64,000 bases of DNA from Sphagnum magellanicum (lineage: Eukaryota > Streptophyta > Sphagnopsida > Sphagnales > Sphagnaceae). Of the stretch, positions 24,501-37,144 are shown piece after piece. The position numbers were made by a program, and so were the translations under genes. The notes below the pieces were generated by a model. The model was given only the letters and a program-made list of their open reading frames with translations. It did not search any database and had not been told where the DNA came from. The first letter of the stretch is position 1. Every line of letters begins with the position of its first letter. The DNA lies in contig CM038918.1 in the NCBI GenBank assembly GCA_021904315.1, positions 18,739,349-18,803,348 on the forward strand, in the 5' to 3' direction.

Positions 24501-27500
24501 TGAGGGGTTACCAAACATGACAATAAGGGTGGGAGAAAACAAGGGAATGGGGAACCCAGAATAGGGATCAAATATGGAACATGAAATGTTAAAGTAATAA
24601 ACACACACACACTTGCACAATTGATTTTTTTGGCAATTTTAACTAGTGATATTTTTGTTGAAATTTACAATTTCATTTGGATTAATGTTAATTACCATGA
24701 AACTTAACATTGAGTTACCACCAAGTCTTAACACTAAGGATTCCACATCATTTTTTCTTAATAACATTTTATATATGGCTACAACATTTTTTCTTCATCC
24801 TTTTATCATTAACTTAACATCAATATACCACTAGGTTTGAATAGGCCTTTAGTATAAGCCCTTGTGCCACTACAACCAAAACATTTTGAGTGATTGAATT
24901 TTTTAAGTAAACACCTTATTTATTTCCTTTTGAAATATTATGAATAATCAATCTTTTTTTTTACTCCTTTGATGAAGTCTTAAAATTTATTGTTTTGACC
25001 CACAAGTCAATTATTTAAAGTAACAACAACTAAAACCAACCTAGCTTGGTTTTCATTCTACCTTGTTGCCTTTTAACAGGTTTGTGTTTTCTAACGATTA
25101 GAGAGTTATTAAATAGTTCAATGGAAAGGGTTGAATTAAATTTTGTATCTTTGGGTTACTCATAATATAACAAGCCAACAATGCCAAGGACATGAGTCCT
25201 TATAAGTAATGGATTAAGCAATCAAATTGATGGGGCAAAAGAATATTAGTTATTTACAAAATTGACAAAACTTTATGACCCAAAAAAATGTTGCATTGTA
25301 TCTTTATATATAACACGTTGCATTAAAAAAATTCCCATAAAAATGTAATTTTCAAATATGTTTCCATATCCCTTTTTTGCCATCCCCTTTTCAACCATAA
25401 ACACATGTATAATGTAACCCATTAAATTATTTATTTTTCAGTTTTATCAACTAGAGTTTGTGACATGAACTAAGGTTTTTCATGTTATTGATTTACATTA
25501 TACAAACATGTAAGGAACTTCCAAGTTACATTCTTTTGATTATTTTCTACCAAATTTCAAATTTTTTGTTTATTTTGGTTTTGCAGCTTATTGTGTGGTA
25601 TCCTAGTATTCATTTATGTTTCAAGGCCTTTTGTGTTTTGAAGTGTCCTTGTTTTCATGTCTATGATCATTATATTTGTCATTGATTGATTCAAAAGACA
25701 AATGTAAAATCCTACTACATTGTTGAATGTGGAATTATATACACCCATGTGATGTAATGGATTTTATTATCATAATTATACATTTTGACTTAGTTCCTTA
25801 AACAAGGTTGAACATAATGTTTTCTAACTTTATCCTACTAATCAATTATATTTGACTTTTAAGGATCCTAAAGTAATTATGTTTGATTATTAATTTATAT
25901 TATAAAAATATTGGTGAATTATTTTTCATTGTTAAAAATGATGCAACAAATCTTTATTTAAGAAAAATGAAAAGAAAGATATTAATGTTTAATCTATTTG
26001 ATAATTTGTAAAAAAAAATTGATCCCTTACAAATTGTTTTCAATGATTTTAATTATAATTCAAATGATAAAATGATTTTAGTAAAGTTTCTTCATGTATT
26101 TGTGTACACCATGTAAGGATTGTTTTTTGGATTTATCCAAAGGCTATGGCTTCAAGTCATTTATAACATTACAACATTATCTTGTGCACCCTAGAAACAA
26201 ATCAAGTTCCAAGCTTAACTACTTCAATCCCTTCCCGTAGTAACCTACATGGATATGAAAAGGGCACATTAACTTTACCTTCATCATTATTTTTACTTTT
26301 ACAACAATTTTTGTATTACCTTTCCAAACCTCTACCTTCTCCTTAACATAATATTTTTTTTACATATTCTTTGAAAACTTCCATTTTGAAGCGAAGTTAA
26401 ATGATCATACAATTAAAATTTTAAAAATTAATATAACTATTGGAGTATGTTCCATGAATTTTGAGAATTATTATGAAATTACGAAACCTCCACCTTCTTT
26501 ACCATTGTTCTTACCTTACTATCACATATATTTAGAAAACTTCCTTTTCAAAATGAAGTGAAATACAACCTTTCATAATTAAGAAAATTAGAATGATCAC
26601 AAAAGAAATTTTTTAAAAGATTAATATAACTTTGCCTTTCCCTTTTTATTTTACCTTTAAATGTTTATGGATGGTTTAAAAAACGATAAAAATTAATTCA
26701 CATTTTTCATATTTTATTAGCACATAAAAAATGATAATGTCTTCACCTTTATACAATTATTTTTCTATAAAGATTTTAGTAATACTACTATCTAATAATA
26801 TATTTTTTGAATTGACACAATATAACCTAGAATAATATATATATTTTCCCTTGACCCCATGGTTTTAATGTCATTAAAAAGGCTGAAAAATATGTGCAAT
26901 TTGTAAAATTCCTTAACCATTTCAAATGTTTTATAAAATTTCAATTTCATAAATGTTAATGATCAAACAATTTTAACAAATTTTTTGTTGAATGTTTGGT
27001 AATAATTTATCATGATATGTATGACAAGATTAAACTATCATACTAAAAACTTTTTTATCCTAATAAATTTGTCAATTTAAATGATAATATTTTCTTTGGA
27101 CAAAATGTGTTTAACCACCATGCTTTAAATATCCCCAATGGTGGTTATATTAGAGCATAAGATAAACCTATATGCATATAGGTATTGGAAAGCAAACTCC
27201 ACTTGTGCAAGATCGGTTGTTTCATTGATGTATGCTTAAGATTGTCAATGAGAAGCCGAATATTAGCTACCAAATAATTTGACAAAAATCTTGTTGATTT
27301 AGTATGGAAAGTTGTTATTGCATCACAAAACATCAAGTGCACTACCTTACTTTAAGGTTAGTTTTGTCATCAAATAATCCTCAAAATAGTGAAATGAAAT
27401 TTTGTGAAGATATGAAGTTGACATGTTGAAAATCATACTAATTATCCCAACTACACTTTGCATAATTTTATTAGTCATATCACAATATTATAGTAGAAGA

Positions 27501-27882
27501 TGGAAAAATATATAATATCAAAATTAAAAAATGAATTCATTTTTTGAATTTTTTTTTTATTCTTTTTATCAATGTGAGAAATGACCTAAGCTATGGTAAT
27601 GTATATAAACATGTTTTAAGATGTGGTGGTTGTTCATCGGTTTCATAAATAAATATTTTATTGGGGTCATATTTAAGTTTATGAAGGATTAGGTTCCATT
27701 TTTTATAACTTTATCATTGGTATGATAAAACTTCATTTTGAATATGTCTTTTACCATGATGAAATTATAGGGTATAAATAAAATTGATAATACAATATGG
27801 ATACAAAATCAACAATGCTCCAAACATATCAAGTTGAAAATTTGTAGACTTATTGAGGGCACTTATAAACTACATAATAAAG
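18589..27882. other. Gene desert, AT-rich
   Basis: More than 9 kb without a recognisable gene. It starts with the b561 upstream region and holds a MITE at 19302-19676. A pair of ~32 bp inverted motifs (agggtaggtgggcctattct at about 21490 and its inverse near 22100) could be the ends of an old element. The rest is AT-rich DNA with poly-A and poly-T tracts. Open frames are all under 90 codons and rich in Ile, Phe, Lys and Asn, as expected by chance. Confidence 0.6.
19302..19676 (-). mobile_element. MITE copy 2 (375 bp), inverted relative to copy 1
   Basis: It has the same element structure as 11785-12158 but in opposite orientation. It starts aagcatctccaccggtgctc and ends gagtaccggtggagatgctc. 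Shared internal stretches include the cgcaacacag block, the gagccgcag block and the agcaaaccacctgg block. The similar length and many scattered substitutions suggest two independent old insertions of one family. Confidence 0.88.
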
Positions 27883-27956
27883 GGGCATGTAGCTTAGAGG
27901 ATTAGAGCACGTGGCTACAAACCACGATGTCAAAGGTTCGAATCCCTCCTCGCCCA
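27883..27956 (+). pseudogene. trnR-ACG: Decayed plastid-type trnR-ACG copy in nuclear DNA
   Basis: The stretch follows the chloroplast tRNA-Arg(ACG) gene closely: gatta gagcacgtggcta at the D and anticodon arms, accacg after the loop, and ggttcgaatccctcctcgcc at the T arm and 3' end. Differences are mainly CG to CA changes: the anticodon loop reads ctacaaa where plastids have ctacgaa, so the anticodon is ACA, and the variable region has tcaaagg for the expected CG-containing form. This fits a nuclear insertion of plastid DNA decaying through CpG deamination. The flanks are AT-rich; I could not tell how far plastid similarity extends. Confidence 0.75.
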
Positions 27957-29139
27957 CAACTCGCCTCAAAGGTTCTTTCTGGGGCTATAAAACAAGATAT
28001 TCTCCTAGCTAGCATAAGATCTATTACATCTACACCAAGATCTTGACGCATGTAATTCCTATTTATTATCAATGATTTAAAAAAATTAAATTGACACTTT
28101 TACTAGCTAATAGATAATAACATGTTGGTAGGCAAATGGAAACCTTCATCCCAATTGAGAATTGTGGCTTTGACAATGCCATTAAAACAAATAATTATGC
28201 ATTTGTTGATCTTAAGGTACATATGCAAAGTATGTTATTTTCACATTAATTGTTCACCCACAATATCTCAATCAACTTGTGAGTCAAAATAAAATGTGGG
28301 GGGTTTCACATGGAAAATTAAGGTGTTGCACCCACCCAATATTCCCAAGATTTTTTTGTGATAGGGTAGAATTGCCCATCACCACTCAGTACCCTATCAT
28401 CAAACATTTATTCAGATCTTTGTCATTTTGTTTCATTTTGAGTGATTCAAAATGATATGGGATTACTACTTCAAGCTAAACATCGTCTTTCAAGTGCAAA
28501 GGAAAAGAAGTAATGAAAAAATAGCAATAAGAAAAATAAGCTTTCCAACTTACAAAATGTATTTTTTCTTTTTGGAACCTTCTTACTTTCAAAGGTTATA
28601 GCTTTCTTATTTCTTGTTCATTTTAAATGACTTAAAGTTCTATAGGAGCACCACCTTGAGTTCTACAAATCATTATAAATTTTAATAGCAAGAGAGTAAC
28701 ATACAAGGAATCTTTTGGATGTTCAAGGATTGGCTTTGTAGCATTCAGTAGTTTGTTTTTTTGAGTTCTTGAACCCCTCTATTTTGAGGGGTCATAAGTT
28801 TCTCAATTCTAATCAATCTTTTACGATTTCTAGTGTATGAGATGCGCCAATAGGAGGGGTTCAAGTTTTGTCTTGACACCAGAAACAATGAAACCCTCCC
28901 CTTGGATCTGACCTGCCGTGAGCACTTAAGTGTTCGCTCACCGGCCGTTCTTTGTGAGATCAAGTTGCAAAATGTGGAGAAAGAGCTCCTGGACACAAAT
29001 TCAGCAAGTGGGTAGTATCCAGTCGAGGAATTTCGGTTAAGGAACGATGTGGGGATGTTCAGGAGATGCTAGTTATGGGTGTTGTCTTCTGTTGTGCAAA
29101 AATGGGAGGCTGAAACTTTAGATCCTTAAGGTGGGAGGA
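27957..29139. other. Region upstream of the glutamine synthetase-like gene
   Basis: No gene was identified. From about 28800 the base composition becomes less AT-rich, as expected for a promoter and 5' UTR. An ATG at 28972 opens 22 codons rich in Arg, Ser and Gln (MWRKSSWTQIQQ) and ends near a possible gttaag donor, but I could not connect it in phase to the first conserved exon, so it remains only a possible leader exon. Confidence 0.4.
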
Positions 29140-29170
29140 ATGACTCTTGATGAGTTTGCAATGCTGAAGG

Positions 29171-32100
29171 GTGGAGGATGGAACTCACAAGCCACTGGGG
29201 AGAATTCTTGGGGCACACCAGTGGAGCAGGTCTCTGTCTAACAGTGCAGACGTGTTGAAAGGACCTGTGGTTCCCAGGGGAATACTTACAGTGGCTGAGT
29301 TGAAGGAATTGGCAAGGCTCGACAAGATTGACACAGTAGTGGTGGGCATCACAGATTGCTATGGCCGTCTTCTGGGCAAGAGGTACATGTCTCTCTCCCA
29401 TGCCCAGATTCCAAGAACTCTCATCTACTTACTACCTCTTGGTCTTGTTGAGCTAGATTCATGAGATGGCATAGCAAGGGTACAATTCTGGATGTGGCAG
29501 CACTCTCTAGAAAGATGGGGCATTGTGAGTCTGCATGCACGGGTCATCATTGGAAGGAATATGGCATTCCAGATCAGCTGCACAATTTTTGTGGCAGTTT
29601 CTTCACCCTGCATTCAACTGTCCAAAAGAATGGCACTAGGCCTCTGTTGTCAGGTCACTGTGTGTTTCTGAAGGCCCAGTGATAGATGGGCCAGTGTTAG
29701 GGTCTCTTTCCATTAGGCTGCTGTGATCACAGTTACACACAGTGTGCTGTGATCACAGCAGCCTAATGGAAAACCACTGACATAGTAGCATCTTGTTTCT
29801 TGCTGCAGGGACAGTTGGTTTCCATTGGAGAGTTACAAGTGTGGTGAAAATATGTAATTAATCATGTTAAAAATTCTGGGAACACATGTTCTCATGAAAA
29901 TAGGACAGATGTCACTGTATGGTGAGGCACAGTTTGACTCACAACTCCTGCAATTGGTCAATGCTTGACTGGTAGAGCTGTGAGATGACTTTGAGCACAA
30001 CTAGTTTAAAAAACATATTGGAAATCTGCTGTCATCACAGCCACCCCATGGAAAGATGTCCTTAGTATGAAAGCTGCAATATAAATTGCACCTTGACTCA
30101 ACATGCCCTTATTGTCGTAACTTTTGGACATAGGTATACAGCAGATTTCTTTCTGGAGAGTGCGGTGGATGATGGTACACATGCGTGTTCCTACTTATTG
30201 GCCACTGATATGAACATGGAACCAGTTCCGGGCTACAAGTATGCTAATTGGGAAGCAGGCTATGGTGATATTCACTTGGTTCCTGATCTTAAGACTCTTC
30301 GAGTTGCAAGCTGGTGGGTGGGTTGACATCCTTCTGCATTATTGGCAAACTCAGTCTCTTTTTCTTTTGTGTTGTACTTGCATGATTCTTGGCATGCATT
30401 CCGTGTGTAGTGTGGAATCTTGTGGGATAGTTGTGTACAATTGTGTTGACAGTATTTAATACTGTATTTCTACTAATAAACTACTGTTCATATGGTTGCC
30501 CCTATTTCACTCAGAATGGAGAATCACATTTGCAGGTTAGATAAGACAGCCCTGGTGTTGTGTGATGTGATGGAAGATGGAAGTCATGAGTCGGCACCAC
30601 ATGCACCACGCTCCATTATCAGCAAGCAATTACAAGCAGCAAAGGAAGTTGGTGCTTTTGTGCCCATGGCTGCTTCTGAGCTTGAATATTTCCTCTACCA
30701 AGAGATGTACGAAGAATCCGAGGTATTAGGTCAAACCAAACACTGCTAAACTCAAGCCCCACCCTTCCAAGGTAAGGATGAATTTTGGTTGTACAGTCAG
30801 GTTCAGTCCTTTGACTTGTTTGACTCTCTCTCTATCTGCATTTGATGTAGTCTCAGTACCACCTCTATGTGCTTGTATGATGAAGTGCTTCAAGGCTGAG
30901 ACAGGCAAAAAAGTTATCTGTAATCTGCAGGATAAAGGTTATGCAGATTTGAAACCAGCGGGTTGGGTTTGAGAAGACTATCACATACTACAAGGCACTC
31001 GTGGAGAGTATTTTCATGGTATGGTAATACTCTTCCTCTTGCTGCAATGATCTTTGGATTTGTAGGTCCATGAGTAGATCATCAAATCAGTCCACATCAG
31101 CTGGCGTTGTGTGCTTTTTCACTGCTTTTACCGATGAGTTACTCTGCAACTGTGATTTGTTATCGGGCCCAGCACGACAGCATTTGGAAGCATCTGGTGT
31201 CCCAGTGGAAAACAGGTATTTTCCAATGCAAACTCATTACATATTTTATATGCTTGCTTGGATGTTTTTCAGGTGAATTCTCCCTTGTGTTATCCCTAAT
31301 GGGACTGATTGTAAATGTATACACATGTCTAAGATTGGGGTTAATCTCGATTCTTACAGCAAGGGAGAATTTGGGCTTGGACAACATGAACTCAATGTGA
31401 AGTATGCAGAAATTCTGGAAATGGCAGACCGACATGTTGTTTACAAACAGGTGTGTATCATCTGCTTTCACTTTTGATATGTTGAGAAGGTCATGACCAC
31501 ATGCCTTATTTCTGTAATTTTGCTGCTTCCTATGGCAAATGTGATTTGCACTCTGTCATTTTGTCATTTAGTTCCTCTTTCTCTGACCTTTCTCCAGAAG
31601 TCATTCAAATGTGCTTTTGTTGTATCACTTGTTCCATTCACTCCCTTTGAGCTCTGTGATCTTGACACATGAATGAACTGACACAAACCCATTTCAACCT
31701 TGTTGGTGCAGTGTTTAAAGGAGCTAGCAGATGCTACAGGGGTGTCAGTGACTTTTATGGCAAAACCAGATGCTGCTCAACCGGGCTCAAGCTGTCACAT
31801 CCATCTGAGTCTTTGGAAGGATGGGCACAACATATTTGCTGGCAACCATGCTCTCGGGTCCACAAAGTGCAGGTCAGAGTCTGATGATTTCTGGTCACAC
31901 CCATTCCAAATTCTGAGCATTCGTAAATCCAACCTGATGCAATGAACCTCAGGACCATACTGAAAGTTGTGATGAAGATGCCTGTTGCATTCTTGCAGTC
32001 TGCAAGAAAGGCAATGATACTGGGTATGCCGTCTACTTGGTGTCCCGTCAATTTTGAGGCAGTGGGTGCAATGGTGAAATGTAGAGAGTCTTGAATTAGA

Positions 32101-33024
32101 CATGGCAAGGGACTTTGTACTACTAATCTGCTTATTCTCCATACATATACACTCCTGTCCTAATAAAGTCTGGAGTGGGAGGAAATGTGCAGTGATGAGT
32201 TTTGGTGGTTTCTGGGCGGGTGGATGAAGCATACTCCAGAGCTAATGGTTTTCTATGCTCCAAATGTAAACTCATACAAAAGATATAGTGCGGGTAGTTG
32301 GGCTCCCACTCAAATTGCATGGTACATGTGCCTTACACCTAAAAATGCATGAGCTGTGAATGCAAGTTGTTGGTCAATTCCATTCATTGAAAGAAATTAA
32401 TCTTTGATTGAATGCAAATCAAACTGTTGGGTCAGTCTATGCTTTGTTATTTGTGCCTACCTGACACAATGACATCAGTGTCCATCATGTTTGGCCAGGA
32501 GTCATGACAACCAAACAGCACCATTTTGCATCTTAGGTTCAGGGAAGTTGTTGTGAATTGAATGCAGATTACCTGGTGCAGACTGCAATGTGTACCTTGC
32601 ATTTGCTGCAGCTCTTGCATCAGGCTTAGATGGAATTCGGAACAAGATTGAACCACCACCTTCACTTGAGGGAATTATTTACTTTGCAAAAGATCTTCTG
32701 ACAGTCCCTCGATCTCTGGTGAATCTTCTTTGCATGAATTTTGAGGCTAGTTGTACATACAAATTTATCCTCTCCACTTTTGAGAATTGATCTATGGTGG
32801 AATCTTAAAATGGGGGGAGTTGTTTGAGCTTCTTTTCCCTGAAGCTGATTTTTGCTCTTGTGCAGGGTGAGGCCACTGCTGCATTTGAAGGCAGTGCATT
32901 TGCAAAGCAAATGTTGGGTGATGATGTCCACCATCACTATCTACATTTCTTCAGAACAGAAGAACTTGCGTACTTGCAAGCAGTTACAGATTGGGAAAAA
33001 GCTCGGTACTTCAAACAAATTTGA
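29171..33024 (+). pseudogene. Class I (GlnA/PuuA-like) glutamine synthetase family gene, ten exons, two in-frame TGA codons
   Basis: The family ligates ammonia or an amine to glutamate using ATP; this type is closest to bacterial GS-I and gamma-glutamylpolyamine synthetases. Exons: 29171-29382, 30134-30313, 30536-30722, 30931-31018, 31173-31215, 31360-31450, 31712-31872, 32193-32321, 32499-32718, 32866-33024. All have GT-AG ends and phases fit throughout (490 codons). Landmarks: LTVAELKELARLDKIDTVVV, DMNMEPVPGYKYANWEAGYG, ASELEYFLY (metal-binding glutamates), LKPAGW, GEFGLGQHELNVKYAE, SSCHIHLSLW, FYAPNVNSYKRYSAG, IECRLPGADCNVYLAFAA and the tail VTDWEKARYFKQI. Damage: TGA at 30970-30972 (codon 207, in GWV-stop-EDYHILQG) and TGA at 32554-32556 (codon 383, just before IECR); DNQTAPFC stands where the family has DNRTAGFR. 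No in-frame ATG precedes the first exon; GTG at 29171 is the outermost codon given. Confidence 0.9.
29707..29772. repeat. Perfect 26 bp inverted repeat (hairpin) in intron 1 of the glutamine synthetase-like gene
   Basis: The arm 29707-29732 (tttccattaggctgctgtga and on) is exactly complementary to 29747-29772. The 14-base loop ttacacacagtgtg is itself partly self-complementary, so the stem could be longer. It may be a recent foldback insertion, a small-RNA hairpin or a protein-binding palindrome. Confidence 0.92.
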
Positions 33025-34212
33025 TGGAGAAAACAAAATGATTTTGCAGGTTCTCTTCTTGTCCCAGGTACAGTGAATCCTACGGAGTTGGGTTTTTGCT
33101 ATTCATGCAGTTCTGTTCATCTCTCTCTAAAGGATCTTGAGTGTTTGTTTGGGAATGCAGAATGGAGAACTGTTTCCTGGCTATAGATCTCTCTTTAGGG
33201 GTTGCGTGCCTGTCATTTGCAAATTTCTGCGGCCATATTAAGCACTTGCTAATGACCTCTGAAACATGATGAACAAACTATTGTTGAAAACTAAGATGCT
33301 CTTCAAGGTCAGCAATTCAGTAGGGAGTTATCCCTGCCTTTGTGAAAGACTATGCCATCGACCCAACAGACCAATGTGGACATATTTGTGGGTTGAGATC
33401 TTGTCCTTTTCAAACTGGAATCTAACTGGGCAGAACAGAACATCAATAAAAGCTGTGCAATTGGCTCTCCTTTTTTCTTTCTCAGAGAAATGGAAATTTG
33501 TAGTTTGCATTCATATGAAGAGTACTCTGTACACAAAAATACCAGTGTGTAATTTTTCTTTTCAAGATTGAATGTCATGAGAAGGTAGTGAGAATAATGA
33601 TCACAGCAGCAAAGGTCTGCACCAAAGATAATGAGGCTTGTTGACCCTCTCTTCAATCTAGCAAATATTATGGAAGTAGACCATGGGCATAACAGACCAT
33701 TGTACATGACATGAGAACTCACAAGCTTACATTTAAGCTGACCCATTTATACCTAGAAGCTGCTTGCCATTATATTCAAGTACTTTACTGCCTACTATAT
33801 CCAAAGCATGCGAGGTATTTCCAGAGGAGAACATATGCAAAACAAGCAGGATCTCATCAACAAGGCAGCCACAGAAGTCACAGATTTCTTCAGCAGTGTG
33901 TTACTGCCTCCCCTGCACACAGCTGTGCTCCACAATACTGGTGAGGTTTCTGCATGCGAATGTGCTAGTAAAGTTTAAATGACAATTGCACAGGTACATC
34001 AGGAAAATATGGACAAAGGGATTCCATAATTGAAACCCTAAACTTCTTCAGTTGCACAGTTGAGTGAGCAATGGTGTGAGCTGAGGGATCCATCCATAGC
34101 TGGGTTGAATCTTGTACGTAACAACAGCCGATTTGATCTTCTAATTCACACCAAAACTACACAAGGATTTGCTTAAACATTCCAAGATTTTTTTTTCGGT
34201 AACATTGCCTTG
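33025..34212. other. Spacer between the glutamine synthetase-like gene and the CutC gene
   Basis: No conserved protein was seen in any frame. It should contain the 3' UTR of the first gene and the promoter of the second. The sequence is of mixed composition with no notable repeat. Confidence 0.5.
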
Positions 34213-34798
34213 ATGGGTGACGATTTCATCTTTGAGGCCTGTGTGGATTCTGTGCATTCTGCTCTGGCGGCCCAAAGAGGTGCCTGTTTCTCTCTCTGCT
34301 CCCTTGCACCACGGAATGCTTTTCTTCGTTGTTCAGTTTTTCTTTCTCATTGCTGTTCGTGTTGGGTTCTCGTGGGAAGAGGAGAATTTTCATTGTTGCC
34401 ATATAACTTCTTTCCTTGGTAGTTTTGATAAGGAAATGTGAGTGATCAGTAACCCTAAGAATAATAAGAGTGAGCATCTCAGTCCTTAGTGATCAGCAGA
34501 CTTGACGTCATGCCGGTCTCACCAGATTAGGGTTCTGCTGCAAATGCCTGAGTAGCTCAGGAAGCATAGGAATTCCAAAGTTTGTTTTGTAGTTCAAGAG
34601 GGTTTAAGGTTTAGGGCTTAAGCTTGCAAAGTTTGTTTTGTAGTGGAAGTTGAAGCCATGGACAAGAGGACATCAATCAAGCAATCACCTTGGGGCCATG
34701 GCTTTTTCGTGCACCCGGCTTGCAGTTTGTTACCATCAGAGAAACAAGCATGAGACACAGAAACCAATGGATTGGAGTGCGAACAAATTGTTGTGAAC

Positions 34799-34834
<36 letters not shown>

Positions 34835-37144
34835 CCTAAAGCCTGGAGGCTTGCAGCTAGGGTAACCCTAGTAGAAGAGATTTCAGCCTTGTAGGTATTT
34901 CTGCAGATATGACAACATTCTGCTTTTCTTCCATTGAAACAATGGCTTCTGTTGGGGACTCCATATAGGAGGTGCAGGGCGGCTTGAATTGTGTGCAAAT
35001 CTTTCGGTTGGTGGAACAACACCAAGCTATGGCTGTAAGTGCATAGACTAATAGTGAAAGTTTTTTTCCTATCTCAGGTTCATTGGTAGGGATGTGGAAG
35101 GTCCTTAATTGTTTTGATGGCTTTAGAATATTGTCTGTGTCACTACAGAGATACATACAAAGGATTTGTTTGTGATGTCAGCTTGTTGTTGTGTTAATGG
35201 GCAGCTGAGCAAAGCTCAATAGTGCATTCAACTTTTAGACTCTAGAGGTGGCCAGCTTCTGTTGGTAATCTTATGTCATGATTTGGCAGATAGCTAGAGT
35301 AGAAAGAAAACATGTAAACCTGGCAATCAATGTTGGGATTGATGTGCAGTGTATTGGTTGCAGTGGTAAAGATGGTGAAGGAGCAGGTGCATATTCCAGT
35401 GCATGTTTTGATTTGCCCCCTTTCTGGCCACTTTGTTTTCTCTTGCACAGAGCTTAAGGTGTGTATGTAGGCAAGCTACAAAACTCTACATCATTTCACT
35501 CAATCTCTCTTTTAAGAGCCAGACAGTAAGGGTGGAGTTTTTTTTCATTTGTCTTATGATGGTGAATAGAGATTGATGAACAAGGGTTGTACAGCATTTC
35601 CCAGACACTCATTCATGTTGTGTTTCTTTTTGTTTTGGCTGGAACTGACACAACGGATTACCTGCAAAGAGTATTTTGTGGAGTTTTTTTGCCTGCAATA
35701 TATCTCATGGATATTTTGGATGTGGGGGAATATGGCCAGGTGATGATTGAAGACATTAAGATGGTGGGGCAGCTAGGGGTGCAAGGTGTGGCAATTGGTG
35801 TGCTCACGGAAGATAACAAGATCAATGTTGAACAAGTACCTAAAAGAACATCCCTCCTGCTGCTGGCCTTAAAATCTGAATTTTGTCAAGTGTTCTACTG
35901 GCAGACTCATGGGAAACTATGTGGTGGCATGGGTTTTGGATGACTCTTCTCAAAATATCTGTTGTTGTTCCCATGGACATTTTGCTCCTCCATTTTTTGG
36001 TGACTTGCAAGATGAATATATAAGACAAAGTCATGTGGTCATGGTAGGAAGATGCAGGCCTTGCTGGAGCCCTGTGGTCTGTATAGGTTGAGTGTGACCT
36101 TCCATCGTGCATTTGATGTATTGTGTGATCCACTCGCCAGTCTAGAGGTATGTTTGGCTAACCTTTGAATGATCTGCCCCCCCCCGCCCCCAGAATCACT
36201 TGTGCAGTGAGTGACCTAGTGTTGGTCACTGAATTTCTACTGTATATGTATAAGCTCTTCTTGCACATTGCACAGTTAGAATAACAGGTCTATATCCCTT
36301 GTGGGCGAGTTTTCAATGTGGACCACTGATCAGAACAATAACTTTTGTGTTTGAGAGTTGGCAGATATTAGTGGGGCTTGGAGTGGATGGTGTGCTAACA
36401 TCTGGACAGGAAGCTAGTGCAGTCTGTGGCATCCAATTGATACACCTTGTGATGAAGGCAGAGGGTTGCATAGGCATATTGCCTGCAGGTAAACTGTGCT
36501 CAGATTCCATTCTTTCACTGGGTTTGTCTTCTATTGCTGAAAGCTGTTGTGGAATGCTGGTCAGGACAAACTGTAATGCAAAAATAGTAAGTTTTGTAGG
36601 AGTTGATGGTTGTCTAGAAGCTTGTCATTGGTGGATCTTTGGCTCTAGTGCATATAATTGCATATGATCCTGTTCCATTTGTTCGTTCTAATGAGATTGC
36701 AAAGCCACCCATGACTACTACATTCTTCACTGCTACAGGCTGGTCATACTTCATGATCGTTTCTTGTAATCAAAGAGCTTGTCTCCCATTGTTGAGAATT
36801 TGCAATATGGTGTCATCTTTCAGAAAATCACATGCCTTCCAGGTCTTGGTGTTGTTCATGTGGTATATGTGTTGGTGGACTAAAACAACTTTCTCAATCC
36901 AGGTGGGATCTCAGAAAGCAATGCAGCCCAGGTCCTCAGACAAACAGGAGTCACTGAGCTGCATGGCAGTGTTCACAGTATGCTCAAGGAAAGTGTGCAT
37001 GTTCTTCCAGGTGACCAGAATACTATAGTTTGGACTGTTGACTCTGTCAAAGTTCAAAAGATTGTGTCTTCTTTTAACATTGCTGCTGCAGTGGATTCAA
37101 ATGACCAGAACATTGAGAAGAGAGATCAGTATCTTACTTCATAG
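34213..37144 (+). CDS. cutC: CutC-family copper homeostasis protein homologue, seven exons
   Basis: CutC proteins are TIM-barrel proteins linked to copper handling; their exact activity is unsettled. Exons 34213-34279, 34969-35034, 35364-35458, 35740-35835, 36058-36147, 36365-36488 and 36903-37144 have GT-AG ends and join in one frame of 259 residues without a stop. The order matches the family: FEACVDSVHSALAAQRGGA, RLELCANLSVGGTTPSYG, VKEQVHIPVHVLI, MIEDIKMVGQLG then VAIGVLTEDNKI, SVTFHRAFDVLCDPLASLE, LGVDGVLTSGQEASAV, GISESNAAQVLRQTGVTELH. The N-terminal MGDDFIFEAC gives a normal start. Oddities: the strongly conserved GGADR reads GGAGR, and the MIRPRxGDF strand reads LICPLSGHF, so three usual charged residues are lost although the frame is open. 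It could be a functional divergent copy or a gene under relaxed selection. Confidence 0.9.
34797..34834. repeat. (GA)n microsatellite
   Basis: About 19 GA units with one interruption, inside intron 1 of the CutC-family gene. Confidence 0.95.

Noticed and set aside
9554-32556. U-to-C RNA editing or programmed readthrough restoring arginine at the TGA codons
   Set aside because: Such editing is known from plant organelles, while these are nuclear-type intron-containing genes. R to Q, R to C and R to H changes and frameshifts in the same genes point to decay. Transcript data could reopen it.
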